Notes under the pieces: model-generated | The model's database searches: none | What the model was told of the DNA's origin: nothing | Seen by the model: the letters and a program-made list of their open reading frames with translations, nothing else | In this document: piece after piece, positions 9,264 to 17,093 of the stretch | Layout: each line of letters begins with the position of its first letter | Numbering within the stretch: position 1 is the first letter of the stretch | From: Gaetbulibacter saemankumensis DSM 17032 | GTDB taxonomy: Bacteria; Bacteroidota; Bacteroidia; Flavobacteriales; Flavobacteriaceae | Length of the DNA: 64,000 nt | Direction: 5' to 3' | Assembly: GCF_000425645.1 (NCBI RefSeq) | Contig: NZ_AUDV01000006.1 | Location: 1-64,000, forward strand | Program-made: the position numbers and the translations under genes

Positions 9264-9959
9264 ATGACTTTAAACTGTGTAGTAGTAGACGATTCGGCCT
9301 TACAGCGACTCTCTATTGTGAAGTTAGTAGAGAATCACCCCAACCTTAACTTAATAGCAGAGTACAGTAGCGCTTTAGAAACCAAAAATGGTTTAAACAC
9401 ACATCAAGTTGATTTAATCTTTTTAGATATTGAAATGCCCGTATTAAACGGTTTCGAACTATTAGACGTATTAAACAACAAACCTCAGATTATCTTTGTA
9501 ACTGGTAAAACGGAATATGCATTTAAAGCTTTTAATTATGATGCTACCGATTATTTACACAAACCAATTACAAGAGAACGTTTTAACACTTCTGTTGCTA
9601 AGGCTCTTGAACAACACAAACTAACTCAAGACTTCCACGAGGAAGAAGGTGAGCACATCTTTGTAAAAAGTAACCTTAAAAAACGTAAAGTATACATTAA
9701 AGACATTAAATGGATTGAAGCTTTAGGTGATTACGTAAAATTAGTTACCGAAGACACCAGTCTTGTTGTCTTATCCACAATGAAATCTTTTGAAAAAGAA
9801 TTACCGGAAAATAAGTTTTTAAGAATTCACAAATCTTATATTGTAAATCTTGATAAAATAGACAGGTTTAACAGTAAAAATGTTGAAGTTGGAGCTTATG
9901 AAATTCCTCTAAGTAGAAACAAGAAAAACCAACTTGTTGACGCATTAAACAATATTTAA
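9264..9959 (+). CDS. LytTR-family response regulator
   Basis: 231 residues. The receiver domain (about 1-120) has the acidic pair D9-D10, phospho-acceptor D55 in LDIEMP, T80 and K100 in LHKP. A LytTR DNA-binding domain (about 130-230) contains IEALGDYVKL and RIHKSYIVN. The family normally works with a sensor histidine kinase and binds direct repeats in promoters. No kinase gene is present in the window, so this is an orphan regulator here. It is divergent from the rpsF operon and convergent with priA; only 19 bases separate its stop from priA and no good terminator is visible there. Confidence 0.93.
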   Translation: MTLNCVVVDDSALQRLSIVKLVENHPNLNLIAEYSSALETKNGLNTHQVDLIFLDIEMPVLNGFELLDVLNNKPQIIFVTGKTEYAFKAFNYDATDYLHKPITRERFNTSVAKALEQHKLTQDFHEEEGEHIFVKSNLKKRKVYIKDIKWIEALGDYVKLVTEDTSLVVLSTMKSFEKELPENKFLRIHKSYIVNLDKIDRFNSKNVEVGAYEIPLSRNKKNQLVDALNNI

Positions 9960-9978
9960 AATATTAATAAAGTAAAAA

Positions 9979-12429
9979 TTAAAAGTTATCGACATTTAAA
10001 ATTACTTTAACCGACCTAAAATCTTTAATACTAGAGAAGCTGTTATTTATTTTAATAATAGCTTCTTTTGTTTTTGCTAAAGACTGTTGCTTCGGGATCT
10101 TCACCAAAATATTTTTATGAAACTGATTTCTAATGCGCGCAATTGGCGGTGATTCAGGTCCTAAAACATAATCACCAAAAACACTACGTAACGCCTTAGC
10201 AAACCATATAGCTCCGGATTCTACATTGTTATAATCCCGATGCTTTAACGTTATTTTAATCTGTTTGTATACTGGAGGATACTTAAAATTATAACGTTCA
10301 TCCATCTGCTCCTTAAACATATCAAAATAACTATTCGTAGATACCTGCTGTAAAATATTATGATTGGGATTATAGGTTTGAATTAAAACCTTCCCCCTTG
10401 TATCCGTACGCCCTGCTCTACCGGCCACTTGAAGCATGAGTTGAAAGCTACGCTCATGCGCTCTAAAATCAGGAAAGTTCAACATATTATCGGCATTCAT
10501 AATGCCAACAAGTTTTACGTTTCTGAAATCTAAACCCTTCGTTAACATTTGAGTACCGACTAAAATATCGATTTCCTGCTGTTCTAAGGCTGTTATAATT
10601 TTTTCATAACCATGCTTACCCCTTGTAGTATCAAGATCCATCCTAGCGACTTTATAATCAGGAAACAAAGCTTTTACTTCTGACTCAATCTGCTCAGTAC
10701 CAAAACCTTTATTATCCAAATCTACACCTCCACAAGCCTGACAATTTTGTGGCATCGCAATACCATATCCACAATAATGACATCTTAATTGATGTCGATA
10801 TTTATGATAAGTTAAACTCACATCACAATTCGGACATTGAGGCGAATGACCACAGGTATTACATTCCACAATAGGCGAATAGCCTCTACGGTTTTGAAAC
10901 AAAATAATCTGAAAACCTTCCTTTAAAGTTTCGGTCATTTCCTCAACAAGCCTATCGCTAAAATGCCCCTTCATAAGTTTCTTTTTAAACTTTTCCTTTA
11001 TATCGACCAACTCAATATCAGGCATTAGCACATCATTATAGCGTTTGGTAATTTCTACAAGACCATATTTATCTTGCTTCGCATTGAAATAACTTTCCAG
11101 ACTCGGAGTAGCCGAACCCAATAAGGTTTTCGACTTATGAATATTGGCAAGTACAATAGCCGTATCACGTGCTTGATATCGTGGCGCCGGATCGAACTGC
11201 TTAAAGGACTGCTCATGTTCTTCATCAACAATGATTAAGCCCAAATTATTAAAAGGCAAAAACACAGACGATCGTGCACCAATAACAATCTGCGCCTTAC
11301 TGGCATCATTCAAAACATGATTCCAAACTTCAACACGTTCATGCGACGAATATTTAGAATGAAACACCGCCACTTTCTCTCCAAAATAATTCTGTAATCT
11401 GGCTATTAACTGGGTCGTTAAAGCTATTTCGGGTAATAAATAAAGTACCTGTTTGTTATCCTTTAAAGCCTCTTCAATCAATTTAACATATACTTCTGTT
11501 TTACCCGATGATGTCACACCATGCAGTAAAACCACATCTTGTGTTTCAAAAGCGGTGTTAATCTCCTCTAAAGCTTGCTTTTGATAATTGTTCAAAGATT
11601 TTGAATTTTCATTATCATCACCAGAATACTCTACTCTATCGGTTTGTATATAGTATTCTTCTAAAATGTTTTTATCAATAAGTGCTTTAATAATAGCTGC
11701 AGATGCCTTACTTTCTTCAGTAAGTTTCGAAACTTTAATAGGTTTCTTAGTTGTAGCAGAAATAGAAAACAAAGTCAGAATAACCTGATGTTGCTTCGGC
11801 GCTCTACTTAAGTCCTGCAACAATTCCTGCAATCTCTGCTCAGAAGTATAGTCTGTGTGCAGTTTTACATACCGAACTAATTTTGGTTTATATTTTTCGT
11901 AAACTTCTTCTTCAACCGTAATCGCTTCCTTTTCTATTAGACGATTTAATACAGGGAGTACATTTTTAATACCCAGTATATTTGAAATATCATGAATCTT
12001 TAACGAGGATTGATACTGCAAGGCCTCATACACTAAGAATTCATCATCTTTTAATTCAGATTCATTAATTTCAATATTATGTTTAGTTATAACAGTTTCA
12101 CTTTCCAATATAAACGGACTCGGCAATGCTGCCCGCATCACATCCCCCATAGTACAGAGATAGTATTTAGAAATCCATTTCCATAACACCAATTGCCTTG
12201 CGTTTACAATAGGTTTATCATCTAATATCTGATGCAAATCTTTAGCCTCATAGGCGGTAGGTGCTTCGGTATGCAATTTATATACTATTCCCGTATAGAT
12301 TTTAGACTTCCCGAAAGGAACCGCCACACGCATTCCTGGTTTTAAAAATTCATTTTCAGCCGAGGTAATACGATACGTAAATAGCTTTTGAAGTGGAATT
12401 GGAATTATTACATCTATAAAATACAACAT
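9979..12429 (-). CDS. priA: Primosomal protein N' (replication restart helicase)
   Basis: 816 residues, a superfamily 2 DEAH-type 3'-5' helicase that reloads the replisome at collapsed forks. Visible: N-terminal 3'-DNA-binding domain (about 1-100), Walker A GVTSSGKT (304-311), DEEH (402-405), the SATPSLES helicase motif (439-446), and eight zinc-binding cysteines (523, 526, 532, 535, 550, 553, 563, 566). Motif QVAGRAGR follows. All key residues are intact. It starts three bases after the stop of the YihY gene, so the two are co-transcribed. Confidence 0.97.
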   Translation of the reverse strand: MLYFIDVIIPIPLQKLFTYRITSAENEFLKPGMRVAVPFGKSKIYTGIVYKLHTEAPTAYEAKDLHQILDDKPIVNARQLVLWKWISKYYLCTMGDVMRAALPSPFILESETVITKHNIEINESELKDDEFLVYEALQYQSSLKIHDISNILGIKNVLPVLNRLIEKEAITVEEEVYEKYKPKLVRYVKLHTDYTSEQRLQELLQDLSRAPKQHQVILTLFSISATTKKPIKVSKLTEESKASAAIIKALIDKNILEEYYIQTDRVEYSGDDNENSKSLNNYQKQALEEINTAFETQDVVLLHGVTSSGKTEVYVKLIEEALKDNKQVLYLLPEIALTTQLIARLQNYFGEKVAVFHSKYSSHERVEVWNHVLNDASKAQIVIGARSSVFLPFNNLGLIIVDEEHEQSFKQFDPAPRYQARDTAIVLANIHKSKTLLGSATPSLESYFNAKQDKYGLVEITKRYNDVLMPDIELVDIKEKFKKKLMKGHFSDRLVEEMTETLKEGFQIILFQNRRGYSPIVECNTCGHSPQCPNCDVSLTYHKYRHQLRCHYCGYGIAMPQNCQACGGVDLDNKGFGTEQIESEVKALFPDYKVARMDLDTTRGKHGYEKIITALEQQEIDILVGTQMLTKGLDFRNVKLVGIMNADNMLNFPDFRAHERSFQLMLQVAGRAGRTDTRGKVLIQTYNPNHNILQQVSTNSYFDMFKEQMDERYNFKYPPVYKQIKITLKHRDYNNVESGAIWFAKALRSVFGDYVLGPESPPIARIRNQFHKNILVKIPKQQSLAKTKEAIIKINNSFSSIKDFRSVKVILNVDNF

Positions 12430-12432
12430 AGA

Positions 12433-13374
12433 CTAATGCTTTTGCTTCAATTTATTGATTGTGGCATTTAATTCGTAGCCCAAGAGCAGAATATTAGAAT
12501 TAAGCCATAAATAAATCAATAAGATTAATAACGCACCAATAGAGCCATATAACTTATTGTACTGAGAAAAGTTTTCAATATAAATTCCGAATAAATAAGA
12601 TAAAACTATTATCAATAATGTGGTAAACAAAGCTCCTACCGAGAAAAATCTGGAATACCGTCCTTCTTTAGTTCCAAAATAATACAACGTTGCAGTAGCA
12701 ATATAAACCATTATTATAAAAAAGACATATTTCGCCATATTAAACCAAAACACACTTTGCGATTGCACTTCGAAACCTTTATTAGTAAGGGTATCTAATA
12801 AATTCTGAATGATGTAAATTTGAAAATACCCCAACACTACAATGGTAATGATTAGAAGAAAGGCTAATATTAGAGCAACTCCGAGTGCATACAAATATTG
12901 CTTAATAACACTACGTGTTAATTGTTGATGATACGAATTCTCGAAACCAGAAAAAATAGCATTTACACCGTTAGCCATTAAAATTATGGAAAGCACGAAC
13001 ACCGACGATAACAACCCTCCGCGTTTCGTATCCTCTATATTTCCAAAAATATTGTCAAAAAAGAAATCTGAAGTACTTGGAGGTAAGAAAGACTCCAAAA
13101 AATTCATGAATTCGGTCTGAAAATCTTCAATTGGTATTACCGGAATTATTATAACTACAAACAATAAAAAGGGAAACAATGCCATAAAAAAACTAAATGC
13201 AATGGCACTCGCTCTGGTTGTTAATGCACCTTTAACAATTCCGGTAATATAAAGTTCTAATAAATCATAAAATGACAACCCTTCTAAAGCAGGTAACTTT
13301 ATTTGTTTAAATAATCGAACCAAGACGTTTAAAATAGGAATCTTATCTAGTTTATCCTCTACTGGTTTCGTCAT
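12433..13374 (-). CDS. YihY/virulence factor BrkB family membrane protein
   Basis: 313 residues with about six membrane segments, the first near residue 60 after a cytoplasmic N-terminus. The family hallmark ASAIAFSFFMALFPFLLF is at about residues 58-75. Once called RNase BN in error, the family's true function is uncertain. It lies between nadC (97 bases upstream) and priA (three bases downstream) on the same strand. Confidence 0.9.
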   Translation of the reverse strand: MTKPVEDKLDKIPILNVLVRLFKQIKLPALEGLSFYDLLELYITGIVKGALTTRASAIAFSFFMALFPFLLFVVIIIPVIPIEDFQTEFMNFLESFLPPSTSDFFFDNIFGNIEDTKRGGLLSSVFVLSIILMANGVNAIFSGFENSYHQQLTRSVIKQYLYALGVALILAFLLIITIVVLGYFQIYIIQNLLDTLTNKGFEVQSQSVFWFNMAKYVFFIIMVYIATATLYYFGTKEGRYSRFFSVGALFTTLLIIVLSYLFGIYIENFSQYNKLYGSIGALLILLIYLWLNSNILLLGYELNATINKLKQKH

Positions 13375-13471
13375 TAAAAAATTGCTTTAAAGTTTAAATC
13401 AAAGTTATTAAAATTTAAAACAGTAAAAATTGAAAACTCTAGGAATTCAAACAAAATAAAATCTTCTTAAA

Positions 13472-14332
13472 CTACTTGATAGCTTTTAAGCTAATATCCA
13501 TATTATAAACCGAATGTGTTAAGGCTCCACAAGAAATATAATTCACCCCACATTCTGCATAAAACCTAATCGTTGTCTCATTTATGTTACCAGAAGACTC
13601 TGTTAAACATTTATCACCAATCATTTTTACAGCCTTACGCGTATCTTCATAATCGAAGTTATCTAAAAGAATACGGTAAATACCATCAAGAGTTAAAATT
13701 TCTTCAACTTCAGTAAGGTTTCTGGCCTCTACCATAATTTTCAAATCTCTACCAGTATCTTGAAGGTACTGTTTTGTCATTTCAACGGCATTGGTGATAC
13801 CACCAGCAAAATCGATATGATTATCTTTTAACATAATCATATCATACAGGGCAAATCTATGATTTTCTCCACCTCCAAGCTTAACAGCCCATTTTTCTAG
13901 AACACGAATTCCTGGTGTTGTTTTTCTGGTATCTAAAATAGTGGCATTTGTCCCTTTTACTAAATCGACAAACATTCTTGTTTTGGTAGCAATCGCACTC
14001 ATTCGTTGCATAGAATTCAGCACTGTACGTTCAGCCTTTAAAATAGACTGCGAAGGTCCTTCAATATACATAACCACATCACCGTAAGTTACTTCCGAGC
14101 CGTCTTCTATAAGAATATCTAATTTTAAATTTTTATCTACATAAGCGAATACCTTTTTTGCAAAATTAACGCCACCAAGGATTCCTTTATCTTTTACTAA
14201 TATTTTGGCTTTACCTCTTGCATTTTCAGGAATACATGCCAATGAACTATGATCTCCATCACCTACATCTTCCCTAATGGCATTAGCGATAATAGACTTC
14301 ACCTCTTGATCAAACTGTTCTTGTGTTATCAT
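13472..14332 (-). CDS. nadC: Nicotinate-nucleotide pyrophosphorylase (carboxylating)
   Basis: 286 residues. It converts quinolinate and PRPP to nicotinate mononucleotide in de novo NAD synthesis. Signatures: EDVGDGDHSS near the N-terminus, the ERTVLNSMQRMSAIAT block, DTRKTTPGIRVLEKWAVKLGGG carrying the substrate-binding Arg/Lys residues, HRFALYDMIMLKDNH, and the C-terminal SSGNI and SCGALTHS. Normal length. It is divergent from rlmH; a TATTTTTG box at 14355-14362 lies upstream of its start. Confidence 0.97.
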   Translation of the reverse strand: MITQEQFDQEVKSIIANAIREDVGDGDHSSLACIPENARGKAKILVKDKGILGGVNFAKKVFAYVDKNLKLDILIEDGSEVTYGDVVMYIEGPSQSILKAERTVLNSMQRMSAIATKTRMFVDLVKGTNATILDTRKTTPGIRVLEKWAVKLGGGENHRFALYDMIMLKDNHIDFAGGITNAVEMTKQYLQDTGRDLKIMVEARNLTEVEEILTLDGIYRILLDNFDYEDTRKAVKMIGDKCLTESSGNINETTIRFYAECGVNYISCGALTHSVYNMDISLKAIK

Positions 14333-14354
14333 AATAAATTCGTTGGTTTGTGAA

Positions 14355-14362
14355 CAAAAATA
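14355..14362 (-). promoter_or_regulatory. Promoter -7 box of nadC
   Basis: TATTTTTG on the minus strand, 22 bases before the nadC ATG. No TTG at the usual spacing upstream. Confidence 0.5.
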
Positions 14363-14449
14363 GCAAATTGATTTTCTTTTTTAAATATTACAATTACGAA
14401 TTTTTTAATTTTTACATATTTAAAATCATTATTCCTAAATCCTAAGTAG

Positions 14450-14457
14450 TAATTTTG
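14450..14457 (+). promoter_or_regulatory. Promoter -7 box of rlmH
   Basis: TAATTTTG matches TAnnTTTG and ends only five bases before the rlmH ATG, so the transcript is predicted to be leaderless or nearly so. No TTG at the usual upstream spacing. Confidence 0.6.
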
Positions 14458-14462
14458 CAGTC

Positions 14463-14936
14463 ATGACTATAAAACTTATTGCCATAGGAAAGACCGATAG
14501 TAAAGATTTACAAAGCTTAATGGATGATTACATGAAGCGATTAGGTTTTTACATCAAGTTTAATATTGAAATTATTCCTGATTTAAAGAAGGTCAAAAAT
14601 CTAAGTGAAAATGAACAAAAAACAAAAGAAGGCGAACTCATTTTAAGTAAAATTCAACCTACAGATGTCTTAATATTACTCGATGAAAATGGTAAACAAA
14701 TGGACTCTATTACTTTTTCAAATTACCTTCAAAAGCATATGAATTCAGGGATAAAACAGTTGGTTTTTGTTATTGGAGGGCCATATGGATTTTCTCAAGA
14801 TGTTTACAATAAATCACAAGGGAAAATATCATTGTCTAAAATGACATTTTCACACCAAATGATTAGACTATTTTTTATCGAGCAATTATATAGAGGGTTT
14901 ACAATTCTTAGGAATGAACCCTATCATCACCGTTAA
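14463..14936 (+). CDS. rlmH: 23S rRNA (pseudouridine1915-N3)-methyltransferase RlmH
   Basis: 157 residues, the usual size. SPOUT-class SAM-dependent methyltransferase that modifies helix 69 of 23S rRNA in assembled ribosomes. Visible: LLDENGKQMDS, the SAM-binding FVIGGPYGFS, the SLSKMTFSHQMIR block, and the C-terminal EQLYRGFTILRNEPYHH. The -7 promoter box is almost adjacent to the start codon. Convergent with the DUF481 gene, with seven bases between stops. Confidence 0.97.
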   Translation: MTIKLIAIGKTDSKDLQSLMDDYMKRLGFYIKFNIEIIPDLKKVKNLSENEQKTKEGELILSKIQPTDVLILLDENGKQMDSITFSNYLQKHMNSGIKQLVFVIGGPYGFSQDVYNKSQGKISLSKMTFSHQMIRLFFIEQLYRGFTILRNEPYHHR

Positions 14937-14943
14937 TTTTTTT

Positions 14944-15969
14944 TTACTTTTCCCACCCAAAAGTCGTTTGAAACACATAATCGGACTGGGAGGCGTTCTC
15001 CACAGGCTTATTATCAAAATTATAATTAAGTCCCAGTCTTATAAAAAACTCTAATGGGAGATTATACTTAAAACTGAAATTAAAATCCGTTCTAAAACGT
15101 CCTTTTTCGGTTAAACTCGGATAAGCCGAAACCGAAGAACTCAGATCCAAATCACCAAAATCAAACAAATTAACTTCTAAACCAGCAAAAGCTTCTAAAC
15201 TATTTCTATCAGGAATATTAATACCATCATAGCGTTCGTTATTCCAAACCAAACCTGTACCACCGGCAAAATACATTTTATTAGAATGAACAATATATTT
15301 ACCCATCCCTCCCCTGGTGGCCGAACGTAATTTAAGTTGCTGCTCCGAACTAGATAAAAAATCTGCAGCCAAAATAGCAAACCAATCCTGCTTAAAAAAA
15401 TACCTTGAACCTATATTAGCATCTACCCTTAAAGTAGAATTTACTTGATCCTGACTACTACTAACACGATTATAGCCACCATTAAAAAACCACTTACTAC
15501 CTGTGTATGAAATTTTACTTATTATACTTAATTGAGCTAAATTATTAACCTTGGAGAAATTAAAACCTACAGAAAGCTCGGCATCAATCCTAGAAATAAA
15601 CGTTTGCTCTACTTGCTTAATAAAAACAATATCTTTAACTCTTACTGGAATCCTTATTTTATCATTAAATAAAACAACCTTTTCAGGGAAATCGATACTA
15701 GTTAAAATGGAGCCATTAAACCTAGTACCATCAGACAAATTAATTAAATATAGCTTTGTACTTTTTAGACTTTTTACCTGTAACCATTCAATTTTAAAAT
15801 CGGAGTCACTATACTTTGTACTAACCACTAAAACCCCATTGTTCATTTCTTTAATATCACCAATAATAAAATTATTGGTCTTCATTACAATGGTGTCATT
15901 CTTTTGAGCGCTAAGTTCTGAACAAAACAAAAAACTCAAAATAAATGTAGCAAGCATTATATGTTTCAT
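14944..15969 (-). CDS. DUF481 (YdiY-like) outer-membrane protein
   Basis: 341 residues. A signal peptide ends at ELSAQ (about residue 22). Residues ~25-115 form a small beta-rich domain, and the remainder alternates like a DUF481 beta-barrel (GFNFSKVNNLAQLSI, FNGGYNRVSSSQDQ, FGDLDLSSSV), ending in an aromatic-rich strand (FQTTFGWEK). Members of the family resemble salt-induced outer-membrane protein YdiY; the function is poorly known. It is downstream of hpf, but a terminator-like hairpin with six T abuts the start codon (15970-16004), so expression may depend on readthrough or RNA structure. M5 is an alternative start. Confidence 0.82.
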   Translation of the reverse strand: MKHIMLATFILSFLFCSELSAQKNDTIVMKTNNFIIGDIKEMNNGVLVVSTKYSDSDFKIEWLQVKSLKSTKLYLINLSDGTRFNGSILTSIDFPEKVVLFNDKIRIPVRVKDIVFIKQVEQTFISRIDAELSVGFNFSKVNNLAQLSIISKISYTGSKWFFNGGYNRVSSSQDQVNSTLRVDANIGSRYFFKQDWFAILAADFLSSSEQQLKLRSATRGGMGKYIVHSNKMYFAGGTGLVWNNERYDGINIPDRNSLEAFAGLEVNLFDFGDLDLSSSVSAYPSLTEKGRFRTDFNFSFKYNLPLEFFIRLGLNYNFDNKPVENASQSDYVFQTTFGWEK

Positions 15970-16004
15970 AAAAAAAGGTTCTGGATATAAACTACCAAGA
16001 ACCT
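15970..16004 (-). terminator. Hairpin with T-tract directly before the DUF481 start codon
   Basis: Minus strand: AGGTTCT...AGAACCT arms, with GG/CC continuing the stem after one bulged T, then TTTTTT immediately followed by the ATG. The form is that of a rho-independent terminator for hpf, but the position suits attenuation or start-site masking. Confidence 0.65.
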
Positions 16005-16031
16005 AATTTAATGAAAATCAACTAATAAAAT

Positions 16032-16331
16032 TTAGTGTGTCTTATAAACTTCTTTTCGTTTTTTTAGTTGACGTTCTAAATCACTAATCGTTTCTCTAAC
16101 CGACACTTCAAAATTACGCTCCATAGAAGTCGCAAAAATTCTCGGTCCAGGTAAACTTAATTCTATGCTACAAATTTTACCAGTTTCATGCTGCTTATCA
16201 TCTATTTTAAAATGAACCGTCGCACTTATTAAAAACTCATATCTGTTAAATATTTTTTTCAATTTCTCTTCGGTGAAAGCATTAAGAGTTTCACTTACAT
16301 CTACATTTACATATTCAAAATTCACTGTCAT
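16032..16331 (-). CDS. hpf: Ribosome hibernation promoting factor / RaiA family protein
   Basis: 99 residues, the short form without the dimerising C-terminal domain of long HPF. The fold is seen in MTVNFEYVNVDVSETLNAFTEEKLKKI, then a basic stretch KKIFNRYE and the C-terminal helix SDLERQLKKRKE. It binds the decoding centre of idle 30S/70S ribosomes during slow growth. A TAAATTTG box lies at 16353-16360. Divergent from rdgB and upstream of the DUF481 gene. Confidence 0.88.
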   Translation of the reverse strand: MTVNFEYVNVDVSETLNAFTEEKLKKIFNRYEFLISATVHFKIDDKQHETGKICSIELSLPGPRIFATSMERNFEVSVRETISDLERQLKKRKEVYKTH

Positions 16332-16352
16332 AACTTTACTTTTTTATATAAT

Positions 16353-16360
16353 CAAATTTA
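16353..16360 (-). promoter_or_regulatory. Promoter -7 box of hpf
   Basis: TAAATTTG on the minus strand, 21 bases before the hpf ATG. No clear upstream TTG. Confidence 0.5.
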
Positions 16361-16427
16361 AATACTTAATAACTTTATACTTCTGATTTTTATCATGAAA
16401 TATAATCTTTTTTACGATGAATAGCAC

Positions 16428-16435
16428 TATTTTTG
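16428..16435 (+). promoter_or_regulatory. Promoter -7 box of rdgB
   Basis: TATTTTTG, 14 bases before the ATG at 16450. It lies inside the reading frame that would result from the upstream ATG at 16417, which argues against that start. Confidence 0.6.
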
Positions 16436-16449
16436 AAATTAAAAAACAT

Positions 16450-17022
16450 ATGGAGATTGTTTTTGCTACAAACAATTTAAACAAATTAAAAGAAGTACAG
16501 GCATTAGTTCCTAAAAACATAAAACTTTTAAGTTTAAAAGACATAAATTGCAACGAGGATATTCCGGAAACCCAAGATACCATTGAAGGCAACGCTATTC
16601 AGAAAGCCAATTATATTAAAGATCATTATGGTTACGATTGCTTTGCCGATGACACCGGCCTGGAAGTTTCCGTATTAAACGGTGCACCAGGAGTATACTC
16701 AGCCCGTTATGCTGGAGAGCAACGTGATGCCAACGACAATATGACTAAACTCCTTAAGGAATTAGACCAAAACACAAATAGACAGGCACAATTTAAAACC
16801 GTAATTGCTTTACAGATAAACAATATGCTTCATACATTTACTGGAATTTGCGAAGGAACTATTACTTTACAAAAATCTGGAGAGCAAGGTTTTGGGTACG
16901 ATCCTATTTTTCAACCTAAAGATTATGATAAAACTTTTGCTGAAATGGATTTAGCCCTAAAAAACAGCATTGGCCATCGTGGAAAAGCTGTAAACCAGTT
17001 AGTTGATTTTTTAAATTCTTAA
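16450..17022 (+). CDS. rdgB: XTP/dITP diphosphatase (non-canonical purine NTP pyrophosphatase)
   Basis: 190 residues. It hydrolyses ITP, dITP and XTP to monophosphates so that deaminated purines are not built into nucleic acids. Signatures: MEIVFATNNLNKLKEVQ, the DDTGLEV acidic motif, GAPGVYSARYAG, GFGYDPIFQP and the C-terminal SHRG-like GHRGKAV. The start at 16450 is chosen because MEIVFATNN is the family's normal N-terminus and because the promoter box overlaps the longer alternative from 16417. Confidence 0.96.
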   Translation: MEIVFATNNLNKLKEVQALVPKNIKLLSLKDINCNEDIPETQDTIEGNAIQKANYIKDHYGYDCFADDTGLEVSVLNGAPGVYSARYAGEQRDANDNMTKLLKELDQNTNRQAQFKTVIALQINNMLHTFTGICEGTITLQKSGEQGFGYDPIFQPKDYDKTFAEMDLALKNSIGHRGKAVNQLVDFLNS

Positions 17023-17058
17023 AACACGACAAAATTCACTACAAAAACAATAAGCCAG

Positions 17059-17089
17059 TTGTTTGTTAATTTTCTTTATGCTATTTTTA
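17059..17089 (+). promoter_or_regulatory. Promoter of relA/spoT
   Basis: TTG (17059-17061), 20 bases, TATTTTTA (17082-17089), one mismatch to the -7 consensus. It ends four bases before the start codon, so the leader is very short. Confidence 0.55.
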
Positions 17090-17093
17090 ATAT

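Noticed and set aside
9950-9966. AT-only palindrome after the LytTR gene
   Set aside because: Composed only of A and T in an AT-rich gap; likely chance.
16344-16592. 82-codon minus-strand ORF opposite the rdgB start
   Set aside because: Overlaps the rdgB coding start and the hpf/rdgB promoter region; no domain and AT-rich composition.
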